From Ktedonobacter robiniae (GTDB lineage: Bacteria; Chloroflexota; Ktedonobacteria; Ktedonobacterales; Ktedonobacteraceae), in contig NZ_BNJG01000001.1 in the NCBI RefSeq assembly GCF_016587375.1, forward strand, positions 868,001-932,000: 64,000 nucleotides of DNA. Reading direction: 5' to 3'. Of this stretch, positions 1 to 8,371 are shown piece after piece (the first letter of the stretch is position 1; the number at the start of each line of letters is the position of its first letter). The position numbers and the translations under genes are program-made. The notes below the pieces were generated by a model. That model made no database searches. It worked only from the letters and a program-made list of their open reading frames with translations, and was not told the origin of the DNA.

Positions 1-1159
1 CATCGAAACGACCAACATAGAGCTCCCATCCCGGCCCCTCGCCATCAAGGACGACATGCTTTTTTATCGTCAAAGAGGCCGTTAAGCTGATAAGGTGAAG
101 CTTGCCTGTATCCCGATCATAGAGCAAGATATCCGATGCACCTGTGCCATCGAAGTCGCCCACGTGAATATCGAGCGACGAACCCCACTTGCCCGCTGGC
201 ACAGTAGAGTCACCTAAATCCACCAGTTTAGGGGCGCCTGGATTCATTCGCACGCCATGTGATATGCCATCATCAGAATTAGGCACAAAGGTTCCCGCCA
301 GCGTTCGGCGCTTCTCCAACTGTAAGACCTGCAATTGCCCTTGCTTACGGTCATAGAGCAGGAGATCGCTATAGCCACTCCCAGTAAAGTCGGCATTAAA
401 CTCCTGATCGGAGGAAGCGGGAGAGAGTCCTAGCGAGATGCGGCTGGAGGTATAGGTCGTAGTAGCACTGGATGAGTTCAGTAGTGCGTTTGTCTGCTGC
501 ACCTGGGAACTCACATTGGGTGAAGTGCCAGCCAGCCTGGCAAAATGCTGGGTATCAAGCGTACGAGGGAAATAGATAAAGCGCAGCTGCCCATTCTGAA
601 AATGGGTCGAGTTGATATAGTTTGTGTTGTAGTCGCGCCCGACATGCATGTAGGTAGTATCGCCATAATTTTGATAGGTCACATCAAAGGTCTGGCCATC
701 GGGATACACAGAAGAGACAAAGGCCACATGCCCCGGCGCTCCATAGGCCCAGACCCCATCGGCGACTGGAAAGACGGCTATCGCGCCCAGGCGTGGAACC
801 GTACCTACTGCTAATCCCGCCCGTGTGGCGTCTACGGCCCATTCAGCGGCATTACCCCAGTTACGCGGGAGATCGTACCCCAATAAATGCCACTGCTGCC
901 ACGCCCACCAGGTGCAATTGCCGCCGGTAGGAAACGGACCAGGGCATATGGGATAGGGGTTGCTATCGGGCGAGAATGTGACACGCTGGCACGATGTATC
1001 GACCGTCGCGACCGTATGCTGCTCCGCCTTGGCATAGGTCACTGAACTATTCCAGGGCGCAAACTCAATCGCGACAAGCGCACAAATAAATATAAGACTA
1101 CACACATGTAAGACCAGGCGCCTACGTTGGACAACAGGTCTGCGAACACCAGGAAACAT
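1..1159 (-). CDS. Secreted CHAP-domain amidase with FG-GAP/VCBS repeats (3' end cut by window)
   Basis: The reading frame is open from the ATG at 1159 to the window edge (386 codons) and its end lies outside. Upstream AGAAGGGA is well placed as ribosome binding site. Residues about 10-25 form a hydrophobic segment after basic residues, a signal peptide or membrane anchor. A CHAP-type cysteine/histidine peptidase domain follows: GGNCTWWAWQQW carries the candidate catalytic Cys and PGHVAFVSS the His. After a short Ser/Thr linker come repeats of the kind DFTGSGYSDLLLYD and DFDGTGASDILLYD, typical of FG-GAP/VCBS beta-propeller blades with calcium-binding loops. CHAP enzymes cut peptidoglycan peptides; the propeller may give wall or polymer binding. 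The substrate is inferred, not shown. A CHAP domain joined to FG-GAP blades is uncommon. Confidence 0.8.
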   Translation of the reverse strand, partial: MFPGVRRPVVQRRRLVLHVCSLIFICALVAIEFAPWNSSVTYAKAEQHTVATVDTSCQRVTFSPDSNPYPICPGPFPTGGNCTWWAWQQWHLLGYDLPRNWGNAAEWAVDATRAGLAVGTVPRLGAIAVFPVADGVWAYGAPGHVAFVSSVYPDGQTFDVTYQNYGDTTYMHVGRDYNTNYINSTHFQNGQLRFIYFPRTLDTQHFARLAGTSPNVSSQVQQTNALLNSSSATTTYTSSRISLGLSPASSDQEFNADFTGSGYSDLLLYDRKQGQLQVLQLEKRRTLAGTFVPNSDDGISHGVRMNPGAPKLVDLGDSTVPAGKWGSSLDIHVGDFDGTGASDILLYDRDTGKLHLISLTASLTIKKHVVLDGEGPGWELYVGRFD

Positions 1160-1471
1160 ACTAAGAATCCCTTCTCAAAAGGAAAAATAACAGGAACAAT
1201 CCTCGTCCTTCTTATAAAGGAAACCAATAGTAGTATCGCTTGCTTCATACCACTGGACGCATTCAGGCATGTCTTGCGCCTCAAAAAGTATAGCACCATA
1301 TCTATGTATGGGCAAGCAAAAACGAACAGAATCAGGACCTATCGCTTATCGGTGAGCATGCCCGAGGGCGCGCTATACGTTACTTCTCCTCGTCAGAAAA
1401 GAAGCTAGAAATTCCCTTGCCATAGATCGGATAGGAATTTTCCCGGCGCGAAAAAAGAGCTAGAAAACCTA
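1160..1471. other. Intergenic region upstream of the CHAP gene and tRNA-Val
   Basis: No convincing gene is seen; the short open frames here lack ribosome binding sites and family resemblance. An imperfect inverted repeat, GAAATTCC and GGAATTTTC about 20 bases apart, lies near 1408-1443 and could be an operator or a small hairpin. The promoter of the CHAP gene is presumably here but no clear -35/-10 pair was found for the minus strand. Confidence 0.4.
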
Positions 1472-1500
1472 TTGACAAAGTAGAGCCACAATGATATTAT
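1472..1500 (+). promoter_or_regulatory. Sigma-70 type promoter of tRNA-Val
   Basis: TTGACA (1472-1477), a 17-base spacer and TATTAT (1495-1500) form a near-consensus housekeeping promoter. The tRNA begins 15 bases after the -10 box, giving a very short leader as expected for a stable RNA. Confidence 0.8.
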
Positions 1501-1514
1501 TCTCCATGTCGAGA

Positions 1515-1588
1515 GGGCGATTAGCTCAGTTGGTTAGAGCGCCACGTTGACATCGTGGAGGTCACAGATTCGAGTTCTGTATCGCCCA
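1515..1588 (+). tRNA. tRNA-Val (anticodon GAC)
   Basis: A 74-nt cloverleaf can be folded by eye: acceptor GGGCGAT/ATCGCCC, D-arm GCTC/GAGC, anticodon stem CCACG/CGTGG with loop TTGACAT (anticodon GAC), T-arm ACAGA/TCTGT with loop TTCGAGT, discriminator A. The CCA end is not encoded and must be added by CCA transferase. It is monocistronic, with its own promoter and terminator. Confidence 0.95.
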
Positions 1589-1595
1589 TTTTTTC

Positions 1596-1623
1596 AAGCG
1601 GCTTCGTATGAAGCCGCTTTTTT
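1596..1623 (+). terminator. Intrinsic terminator of tRNA-Val
   Basis: Perfect 10-bp stem AAGCGGCTTC/GAAGCCGCTT with loop GTAT, followed by a T run: a classic rho-independent terminator 7 bases after the tRNA. Confidence 0.9.
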
Positions 1624-1688
1624 GTGCATGCTCACCTACCAGCAACCTCTCCCGCCATATCCCACAAATAGCACCTATTTTTGAGGTC

Positions 1689-1766
1689 ATATATATAAAG
1701 CCCGGCAGGAACGCTAGAGCCACGTCTATGATGGCTCCTGGCGTTCTTGCCGGGCTTTATATATAT
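1689..1766. terminator. Long inverted repeat downstream of ispG
   Basis: Arms 1689-1714 and 1741-1766 are inverted copies of 26 bases with one mismatch (a G:U pair in RNA), and the 26-base centre can pair further (GAGCCA/TGGCTC). It starts 9 bases beyond the ispG stop and also lies downstream of the tRNA. A bidirectional terminator is the likely role, although the arms end in an alternating AT tract rather than a T run. Confidence 0.7.
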
Positions 1767-1774
1767 CATTTAAG

Positions 1775-3016
1775 CTAGCGGGACGCGGGCAGGATAGGCA
1801 GGTTCATGCCCTCGTCGCGGGTACGGTGTGTGCCAGCCACGTCTTTGATGCCACCCTCAGGATAGACCAGCTTGGCCTCACCCTCAGGCAGCAGACTCGC
1901 AACCTCTTTGAGGACAGCGTCCAGGAACTGGTCTTCAGGAACGGTTTTAATGACCTGTCCCTTGCGGAAGATGACGCCCTTGCCCTTACCACCAGCCAGG
2001 CCGACATCGGCGTCGCGCGACTCACCGGGGCCGTTGACAACACAGCCCATGACGGCGACATGGATGGGAGTCTGCACCTTGGACAGACGCTTCTCTACCT
2101 CGTTGGCAACGCTAATGACGTCGATCTCAACGCGACCGCAGGAGGGGCAGGAGACAAAGGTCACGCCGCGATTGCGCAGTTCAAGCGACTTTAGAATCTC
2201 ATACGCCACAGGAATCTCTTCCTCAGGCTCGGCACTCAAGCTAACGCGCATGGTATCACCAATACCGTCCGCCAGCAGAAGACCCAGGCCAACCGAGGAT
2301 TTTACCGCGCCTGTGACCAGCGTACCCGCCTCGGTAATGCCCAGATGGATAGGATAATCCGAGCGCTCCGAGAAGCGGCGGTAGGCCTCAACCGCTGTCA
2401 GAACAGTGGAGGATTTCAAAGAGACAATAATATTGTGATAATCGAGCTCTTCACACCAGCTAATATACTCCAGGGCCTTGGTGACCATGCGCTCAGCCAG
2501 GCGCTCGCGCTCAAGACGGCGAGCCTCGGCGGGATCACTGCGCTCAAGGGTGCCATCCTCGCGCAGGCGCACCTGGATACGCTGCATCTGGGCCTGCTTG
2601 TCCAGCGCATCAATCGAGCCGGAGTTCACGCCGATACGCATCGCAATGTCGCGCTCTTTAGCAGCCCGCACAATCTGCTCCAGGGATTCGCGTCCATTGA
2701 GCAGGTTGCCTGGATTGATGCGAACCTTGTCGATCCCCTGGCGAATGGCTTCCAGTGCCAGATTAGGATTATAGTGAATGTCCGCAACCAGCGGAATCGA
2801 AATCTGCTTCTTGATCTCGCCCAGGACAACCGCATCTTCCATCTCGGGAACAGCTACGCGCACAATCTCACAGCCAACCTCTTCCAGGCGTTTGATCTGC
2901 GCGACCGTGCTTTTCACATCACGGGTATAGGTGGTGGTCATAGATTGCACAGCCACAGGCGCGCCGCCACCAACCAGAACATTGCCAACGCGAACCTGAC
3001 GAGTTTTCTTATACAT
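1775..3016 (-). CDS. ispG: 4-hydroxy-3-methylbut-2-en-1-yl diphosphate synthase (flavodoxin/ferredoxin)
   Basis: 413 residues, ATG start. IspG (GcpE) carries out the reductive ring opening of methylerythritol cyclodiphosphate to HMBPP in the MEP pathway, using a [4Fe-4S] cluster. The N-terminal TIM-barrel part begins TRQVRVGNVLVGGGAPVAVQ and contains the family's substrate-binding segment around RINPGN. The C-terminal cluster domain has FVSCPSCGR and VMGCVVNGPGES, giving the three conserved cluster cysteines plus the following Glu. It is the last gene of the cluster, 21 bases after rseP, so probably co-transcribed with it. Length and motifs are those of the bacterial one-subunit form without the plant insert. 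Confidence 0.97.
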   Translation of the reverse strand: MYKKTRQVRVGNVLVGGGAPVAVQSMTTTYTRDVKSTVAQIKRLEEVGCEIVRVAVPEMEDAVVLGEIKKQISIPLVADIHYNPNLALEAIRQGIDKVRINPGNLLNGRESLEQIVRAAKERDIAMRIGVNSGSIDALDKQAQMQRIQVRLREDGTLERSDPAEARRLERERLAERMVTKALEYISWCEELDYHNIIVSLKSSTVLTAVEAYRRFSERSDYPIHLGITEAGTLVTGAVKSSVGLGLLLADGIGDTMRVSLSAEPEEEIPVAYEILKSLELRNRGVTFVSCPSCGRVEIDVISVANEVEKRLSKVQTPIHVAVMGCVVNGPGESRDADVGLAGGKGKGVIFRKGQVIKTVPEDQFLDAVLKEVASLLPEGEAKLVYPEGGIKDVAGTHRTRDEGMNLPILPASR

Positions 3017-3037
3017 AATTAGTAGTACACTCCATTA

Positions 3038-4237
3038 TCAGCCACCCCAATGTAAGACGTCGCTTACAGTCACGACAACCATCAGAGTAAGCAAGATTGC
3101 CATACCAACAAGATTGATAAGCCCCTCGCGCTCGGGCCTGAGACGCTTCCCTCCACGAATCATCTCGATGAAGATCAGCACCACACGCCCACCATCTAGG
3201 GCAGGGAAAGGTAGAATATTGACAATTGCCAGGTTTATACTCAACATCGCTGTTAAATTCAGGATGTACCACCAGCCAACAACGGGTACCGTCTGTGCCA
3301 CTTCGCCCGTAATCTTAACGATGCCAACTGGACCCGCGATCTGCGGCTGGATCGCGCCTACAATCATCTGACCAATTGTAACAATAAAGAGGCGCGTGGT
3401 CGACAGGGTTTGCTGAATACCTCTGATGGGGGCCTGCCAGAGGGGAATGCTGACATTGACTGTCTTGCCCAGGACTCCCAGGTGGCCTTTATCAGCAGGC
3501 GGATTGACCAGGGCATGAACGGTCATATGGAGCGGCTGCGGCTCGCCCTTGCGCTCCACCACCAGTTTCACATCAACGGTCTGCTGCCCCTTACTCTGCG
3601 TCGAGACCTTATCGACAATATCTTTCACTTCCTGGAACTGGGTGACGGACTGTCCATTGACGCTGAGGATCTTGTCATCCGCGTGCAGGCCTGCCGCCGC
3701 AGCAGGCGAGCCAGCGTTCACCTGGGCAATGATGGCCGGCGTCGTTGGCTCCCCCTGTCCATAGGCAATCGTGAAGAGCACAATCGCCAGCAAAACGTTC
3801 ATGATCACGCCCGCACAGAGGACAACGATGCGCTTCCCAGCAGGCTTGGCCGCAAAGCTCTCAGAGTCGTAATGACCGTTCTCATCATGTGCATCGCCAT
3901 CTTCGCCCGGCATACGCACAAATCCGCCAATCGGCAGCAGGTTGATAGAGTAAATGGTATTCTGCTTCGCGGAGGCATGACCCTGGCTTACTCCACCGCT
4001 TGTACCTGTCAGTGGACTCTCTAGCCCCTCCATCTGCTCGGAACGGCCGCCAAACCAGACCACTTCCCATCCACCCTGAGGGCGACGGCGAAAACCAACC
4101 AGGCGTGGTGGCAAACCAATACCGAATTCATCAACTCGAATACCCGCCCAGCGAGCAGTGATGAAGTGTCCAAATTCGTGTACAAGCACAAGCAATCCAA
4201 AAACCGGGATAGCTGCGAGTAGGTACCAGTTATTCAT
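3038..4237 (-). CDS. rseP: RseP-type site-2 intramembrane metalloprotease (M50) with PDZ domain
   Basis: 399 residues, ATG start. The first membrane segment carries the zinc-binding motif HEFGH (about residues 20-24); the second catalytic motif, NILPFPALDGGR, lies in a C-terminal membrane segment. A PDZ domain occupies about residues 160-240. Such proteases cut membrane-embedded anti-sigma factors, remnant signal peptides or cell-cycle proteins. The loop between the first two helices (about residues 60-110) is longer than in E. coli RseP and acidic. It lies between dxr and ispG, the order found in many bacterial genomes. The substrate here is unknown because no anti-sigma gene is adjacent. 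Confidence 0.95.
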   Translation of the reverse strand: MNNWYLLAAIPVFGLLVLVHEFGHFITARWAGIRVDEFGIGLPPRLVGFRRRPQGGWEVVWFGGRSEQMEGLESPLTGTSGGVSQGHASAKQNTIYSINLLPIGGFVRMPGEDGDAHDENGHYDSESFAAKPAGKRIVVLCAGVIMNVLLAIVLFTIAYGQGEPTTPAIIAQVNAGSPAAAAGLHADDKILSVNGQSVTQFQEVKDIVDKVSTQSKGQQTVDVKLVVERKGEPQPLHMTVHALVNPPADKGHLGVLGKTVNVSIPLWQAPIRGIQQTLSTTRLFIVTIGQMIVGAIQPQIAGPVGIVKITGEVAQTVPVVGWWYILNLTAMLSINLAIVNILPFPALDGGRVVLIFIEMIRGGKRLRPEREGLINLVGMAILLTLMVVVTVSDVLHWGG

Positions 4238-4308
4238 CTAGTATTTATCCTTTGCTCCTCAAAAATGCCTCCGGCAAGAACACACTACGATACGACGCTC
4301 CTGATTAT

Positions 4309-5490
4309 CTAACCAGCCAGGTGTTTTTCACCCCATTCTCGCGCCGCACGGCGTGCCCATGCACAAGCCTCCAACGTCGCGTTCACATCGGGCTGGGCAA
4401 TTGAGTTATGTTGCTCAAGCACTGCCTCAAGCATCTGGGCGATCCCCTGATAAGGTATCTTTCCCTCCAGGAACATCGCTACAGCCTCTTCATCCGCGCC
4501 CACCAGCGCGCAGGGGTAGGTCCCTCCTCGCTTCCCGGCCTCAAGTGCCAGGCGGAAACAGGGGAAGCGCTCCAGGTTCAATTCTTCAAAGTGCAGCGCC
4601 GCGATCGAGGGCCAGTGTAGTTCGCGAATCAAGTTTTTATCGGCAGTATCCAGGCGCTCCGGGTAAGTGAGCGCATGCATGATAGGTAGATGCATCGTCG
4701 GCAGACTGGCCTGCATCTTAATCGAGCCATCACAGAATTCAACCATGGAGTGGATGATGCTCTCAGGCTGCACGACCACCTCGATGCGCTCGTAGGGCAC
4801 ATCAAAGAGCCAGTACGATTCAATGACCTCCAGGCCTTTGTTCATCAGTGTGGCGCTATCAATTGTAATCTTTGGTCCCATGCGCCAGGTGGGATGGGCC
4901 AGGGCCTGCTCCACAGAGACGTCGCGCAACTCTTCAGGAGGTATGGTACGAAATGGTCCACCAGATGCTGTAAGAATTAATCGACGAATCTGGTTATTTT
5001 CTTCACCATGCAAACACTGCCAGATGGCACTGTGCTCACTATCAACGGGCACAATCGAGACACCATTGCGACGCGCGGCCTCCGTGACAATATGACCTGC
5101 CATGACCAGCGTCTCTTTATTCGCCAGGGCAATGGTTTTACCAGCCTCAATTGCCGCCATCGTTGGACGCAGGCCCATCAGGCCAGAGGTCGCAGCCACC
5201 AGCACATCCGCATCCGCGTGCGTCGCAACCGCCAGTAGACCGCGCTCCCCCAGGATGGCATTCGGAAAGAGCGCGCGTGCCTTCTGCTCTAGCTCTGCTG
5301 AATCGGCAAAGCAAGCAACCAGACTAGGACGGAACTCGCGCACCTGTTCAGCCAGTAGATCCAGGTTACTGCGGGCCGCCAGAGCCACCACCTGGAACTG
5401 CTCTGGGAAGCAGCGCACGATATCGAGTGTCTGCTGACCAATCGAGCCTGTGCTGCCAAGTAAGGCAATACGTTTAGGATATGCGCTCAT
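4309..5490 (-). CDS. dxr: 1-deoxy-D-xylulose 5-phosphate reductoisomerase
   Basis: 393 residues, ATG start. It converts DXP to methylerythritol phosphate with NADPH, the committed step of the MEP pathway and the fosmidomycin target. The N-terminal Rossmann motif is LLGSTGSIGQQTL; ALANKETLVMAG and VPVDSEHSAIWQ supply the metal- and substrate-binding residues; TASGGPF and MGPKITIDSATLMNKGLEVIE are further signatures. Length is typical. With ispG two genes downstream and dxs at 16.5-18.4 kb, three MEP enzymes lie in this window. The 288-base gap to cdsA with a long hairpin suggests dxr may start a separate transcript or be attenuated. Confidence 0.97.
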   Translation of the reverse strand: MSAYPKRIALLGSTGSIGQQTLDIVRCFPEQFQVVALAARSNLDLLAEQVREFRPSLVACFADSAELEQKARALFPNAILGERGLLAVATHADADVLVAATSGLMGLRPTMAAIEAGKTIALANKETLVMAGHIVTEAARRNGVSIVPVDSEHSAIWQCLHGEENNQIRRLILTASGGPFRTIPPEELRDVSVEQALAHPTWRMGPKITIDSATLMNKGLEVIESYWLFDVPYERIEVVVQPESIIHSMVEFCDGSIKMQASLPTMHLPIMHALTYPERLDTADKNLIRELHWPSIAALHFEELNLERFPCFRLALEAGKRGGTYPCALVGADEEAVAMFLEGKIPYQGIAQMLEAVLEQHNSIAQPDVNATLEACAWARRAAREWGEKHLAG

Positions 5491-5778
5491 GCACTCTTAC
5501 TCACGGGCCTGGAAGCCCCTCTCATCTACGCCTCTACGATAAGCGTTGCTGACGCCCCTCAATAATACAAACGCGAGATGAGCACACAATCTTCCAGGAG
5601 ACCCGCCCTTCTCTCTCTATAATAGCGAAGAACCTATCTTCGCGCGAATTTTCATCTTTTTAGTGTGACGGCTCGCGCCTGTGGCGCTCGCCTTGAAGAG
5701 GTGGTGTGGTATGTGCTGACAGCCGCAGGCTGTCAGCACATACCACACCACCTCTCCAGAAATAATTTGCCCATGACA
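5491..5778. other. cdsA-dxr intergenic region with REP-like motif and long hairpin
   Basis: No gene is seen. The region holds one copy of a GC-rich motif (CTCGCGCCTGTGGCGCTCGCC, 5672-5692) that recurs near 22438, 22661 and 31232, immediately followed by a perfect hairpin. A dxr promoter could lie between 5500 and 5640 but none is clear. Confidence 0.5.
5697..5755. repeat. Perfect hairpin, 28-bp arms, 3-nt loop
   Basis: Arms 5697-5724 and 5728-5755 are exact inverted copies with loop GCA. The stem is far longer than a normal intrinsic terminator and has no T run. It lies between cdsA and dxr, next to a REP-like motif. It resembles in design, not in exact sequence, the hairpins at 22459, 22572, 31164 and 40267. 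Confidence 0.85.
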
Positions 5779-6702
5779 TTAACTAAGCTGCAAGAGCGAG
5801 GCGAAGAGATAGACGGCGATAGCCGCAAAAAGCAGGCTATCAATGCGATCCAGGACGCCACCATGCCCAGGCACGATCTGACTACTATCCTTGACATGCA
5901 TCTGTCGCTTGAACAACGACTCCGAGAGATCCCCCAGCGTACCCGTGACGCCCACAAGCACTCCTACCAGGACCGCCAGGTACCAGGGAAGTCCCAGGGG
6001 GATGACGGTACAGAGCAGGGCCGCGATAATAGAGAAGATCAGGCCACCCAGGAACCCTTCCCAGGATTTGGCCGGACTGATGCGAGGAGCGAGTTTATGC
6101 TTGCCAAAGAGGCGGCCAATGAAGAAAGCCGCGGAATCAAAGCCCCATACGCCAAGGAGAGCCGCCAACGTCCACCAGGCACCCCGAGGAAGCACAAGGG
6201 AGAACGTAGGAGCAAAGCGCAACCAGCCGACCTCCGTCCCACGCAACAGGAGCAGGAAACTGGTCGAGCCACCTACGTAGAGCGCTGTAGCCAGGGTCAA
6301 GGCCCAGTCCACCACTGAACCCTCAAGGTTTTTACGCGAAAACAGGCAGGGGAATGAGACCAGTAAGGTAATCCCTAAGCCGCTCTCCAGGATCAGAGAT
6401 CGCTGGAGAGGGAACATCGTAGCCAGTAGCAAGAGCAGGCCCCAGCCCATACTCAGCCATAAAATGGGGCGGTATCCAGCTTGCACTAGCATCGTGTGGA
6501 GCTCATAGATTCCCAGCACCACCAGCACCACGGAGGCCGCAAAAGCAACCCAGGAGCCAAACCAGACGACGACAAGCACAATCGGAATAAGAATAAACGC
6601 CGTCAGCAGGCGCAGGCCCACTGATGTTTTCTCTTTATTTGCTTCCTGTGGAGGAGGAGGAGTGGAGACCTCCGGCTCTCCCTTTTCATTCGCGCCTTGC
6701 AA
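5779..6702 (-). CDS. cdsA: Phosphatidate cytidylyltransferase
   Basis: CdsA makes CDP-diacylglycerol from phosphatidic acid and CTP in the membrane. The C-terminal signature is complete: SLFKRQMHVKDSSQ followed by VPGHGGVLDRIDS, with the metal-binding Asp and the HGG. About eight hydrophobic segments precede it. The frame opens upstream to an ATG at 6882, but that start has no ribosome binding site and the added 60 residues resemble no CdsA; TTG at 6702 has GGAAGGG correctly placed and gives 307 residues, close to the family's 260-300. The N-terminus is a short Pro/Glu-rich cytoplasmic tail. It follows uppS in the conserved order. Confidence 0.92.
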   Translation of the reverse strand: MQGANEKGEPEVSTPPPPQEANKEKTSVGLRLLTAFILIPIVLVVVWFGSWVAFAASVVLVVLGIYELHTMLVQAGYRPILWLSMGWGLLLLLATMFPLQRSLILESGLGITLLVSFPCLFSRKNLEGSVVDWALTLATALYVGGSTSFLLLLRGTEVGWLRFAPTFSLVLPRGAWWTLAALLGVWGFDSAAFFIGRLFGKHKLAPRISPAKSWEGFLGGLIFSIIAALLCTVIPLGLPWYLAVLVGVLVGVTGTLGDLSESLFKRQMHVKDSSQIVPGHGGVLDRIDSLLFAAIAVYLFASLLQLS

Positions 6703-6927
6703 AAAAATCCCTTCCTTGTGGGACAAAACGCTGTCAAACGATAAGCATTTACTTCTTATGCGGAAACCAACGTCGCTCACGCGACTAGCACTCAGGTTTC
6801 CGAATAGGCACCTATAAAAACAATAGGACGGTAACAAGGACCGCCCTACATTATATACTATCAAAGCCTGCTCTGTTGCCACCTCGCCTCAGGAGAGTGA
6901 GGCAGCCCTCTCAGCACCAGAGGCGCG
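6703..6927. other. uppS-cdsA intergenic region with small hairpin
   Basis: If cdsA starts at 6702, this is noncoding. An inverted repeat, CGGAAACC near 6760 and GGTTTCCG near 6800, encloses a second one, GTCGC/GCGAC; nested repeats in frame with CdsA support the view that the upstream extension is not translated. Confidence 0.45.
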
Positions 6928-7713
6928 TTACACCGATGTTGGCAACACGCGTCCAAACTTGCGACTGCGTTGCTGGAAGCTTTGCACAGCCTCGAGCAGA
7001 TCCTCGCGCCCAAAGTCGGGCCAGAGGGTAGGCGTAGCATAATACTCGCTATACGCCGATTGCCAGATCAAGAAGTTACTGACGCGCATCTCACCAGCAG
7101 TGCGAATGACCAGGTCTGGATCGGGGAGGTCCCGTGTATATAGATAAGAGCTGATCATTTCTTCAGAGATGGTCTCGGGCTGGCGACCATCCGCGATAAT
7201 CTGGCGGACCGCGTCCACCAGTTCAGCCCGACCACCATAGTTAAAGCATACGTTGAGGCCGATGCGCGTATTGTCTTTTGTCAGATCCATTGACTCGCGC
7301 ACGGCCTGCTGAATATCTGGAGCGAGATCATATAAACGACCAAGATGGCGCAAGCGCACACCGTCGCGATGTAGCTTCTCGAGATCCGAGCGGATAGTCT
7401 CCCAGAAGAGGCGCATCAAACCATCGACCTCGGTCCGAGGCCGGTGCCAATTCTCGGTTGAGAACGCATACACACTAAGCATCTCAATATTTTCGTCTGC
7501 GGCGCACTCAACGACACGCCGGAGTGCGCTTACACCCGCCTTATGTCCCGCCAGGCGTGGCAGGTGGCGTCGCGTAGCCCAGCGACCATTGCCATCCATA
7601 ATGATAGCGATATGGCGCACGGGTAACTGAGACTGATCAGCTGCGACTAATTGTGGCTGCGACGAAACATTCTCTTTCCTGCGTGAGGATAAGAGATTTT
7701 GTATCTTGGTCAA
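6928..7713 (-). CDS. uppS: Undecaprenyl diphosphate synthase (cis-prenyltransferase)
   Basis: 261 residues. UppS extends farnesyl diphosphate with isopentenyl units to the C55 carrier for wall and polysaccharide synthesis. Family motifs are intact: HIAIIMDGNGRWA with the catalytic Asp, the ENW triad in YAFSTENWHRP, and DPDLVIRTAGEMRVSNFLIWQ. The start is TTG at 7713 with GGAGG seven bases upstream, inside the end of frr, only two bases after its stop, so translation is likely coupled. The first 30 residues are a basic non-conserved extension. Its isoprenoid precursors come from the MEP enzymes in the same cluster. Confidence 0.97.
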   Translation of the reverse strand: MTKIQNLLSSRRKENVSSQPQLVAADQSQLPVRHIAIIMDGNGRWATRRHLPRLAGHKAGVSALRRVVECAADENIEMLSVYAFSTENWHRPRTEVDGLMRLFWETIRSDLEKLHRDGVRLRHLGRLYDLAPDIQQAVRESMDLTKDNTRIGLNVCFNYGGRAELVDAVRQIIADGRQPETISEEMISSYLYTRDLPDPDLVIRTAGEMRVSNFLIWQSAYSEYYATPTLWPDFGREDLLEAVQSFQQRSRKFGRVLPTSV

Positions 7714-7715
7714 CG

Positions 7716-8273
7716 TTAGACCTCCAGAATCTCCAGTTCCTTAGTTTTGCCGACCTTATCCATCTCCTCGATGAAGCGGTCGGTGAGCTTCTGTAGCTTT
7801 TCAGTGCTACGCTTCAGCTCATCCTCGGACACTTCTTTCTTCTTTTCACGTTCACGCAATTTATCCTGAACATCGCGGCGCACGTTACGGACGGCAACCT
7901 TGTGCTCATCGAGCTTCTTATGCAGAGACTTGACGAGGTCCTTACGGCGCTCTTCGTTCATGGGCGGAATATTCAAGCGAATAACCTGACCGTCGTTATT
8001 TGGATTAATACCCAGGTCAGACTTCTGAATCGCCTTCTCAATGTCCGCAGACATCTTCTTGTCCCAGGGCTGAATCACAATAAGGCGAGCCTCGGGAATC
8101 GAGATGGTTGCGACCTGATTGACAGGCGTTGGGGTTCCATAGTAATCGACGGTAATGCGGTCAAGCAGGGAAGCACTCGCCCGACCGGTGCGAATAGATC
8201 CCAGATCCTGCTTTAAGGCGTCAATGGCACGTTTCATGCGCCTTTCTGCATCGTCAAATAAGTCAGCAGTCAT
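7716..8273 (-). CDS. frr: Ribosome recycling factor
   Basis: 185 residues, the standard length. RRF acts with EF-G to split post-termination ribosomes. The sequence shows the three-helix-bundle pattern: LRTGRASA-type motif as SIRTGRASASLLDRI, the conserved YYGTPTPVNQVA hinge region, and the C-terminal helix KLTDRFIEEMDKV. ATG start. It lies 98 bases downstream of pyrH and is followed directly by uppS, the common bacterial arrangement. Confidence 0.98.
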   Translation of the reverse strand: MTADLFDDAERRMKRAIDALKQDLGSIRTGRASASLLDRITVDYYGTPTPVNQVATISIPEARLIVIQPWDKKMSADIEKAIQKSDLGINPNNDGQVIRLNIPPMNEERRKDLVKSLHKKLDEHKVAVRNVRRDVQDKLREREKKKEVSEDELKRSTEKLQKLTDRFIEEMDKVGKTKELEILEV

Positions 8274-8371
8274 AACTTCAACCCCTTCTCAACTGAGCAC
8301 TGTCTCACAGCAGTGCTTACGCGAATGTGAGTAGACAAGTGGTGCAAGCGTTGTTCAAGAATGCACACTCT

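Noticed and set aside
5665..6318. 217-codon plus-strand frame opposite cdsA
   Set aside because: Starts inside the REP/hairpin region and is antisense to the CdsA signature.
6703..6882. Upstream extension of CdsA to the ATG at 6882
   Set aside because: No ribosome binding site, nested inverted repeats in the stretch and 60 residues unlike any CdsA; TTG at 6702 is better.
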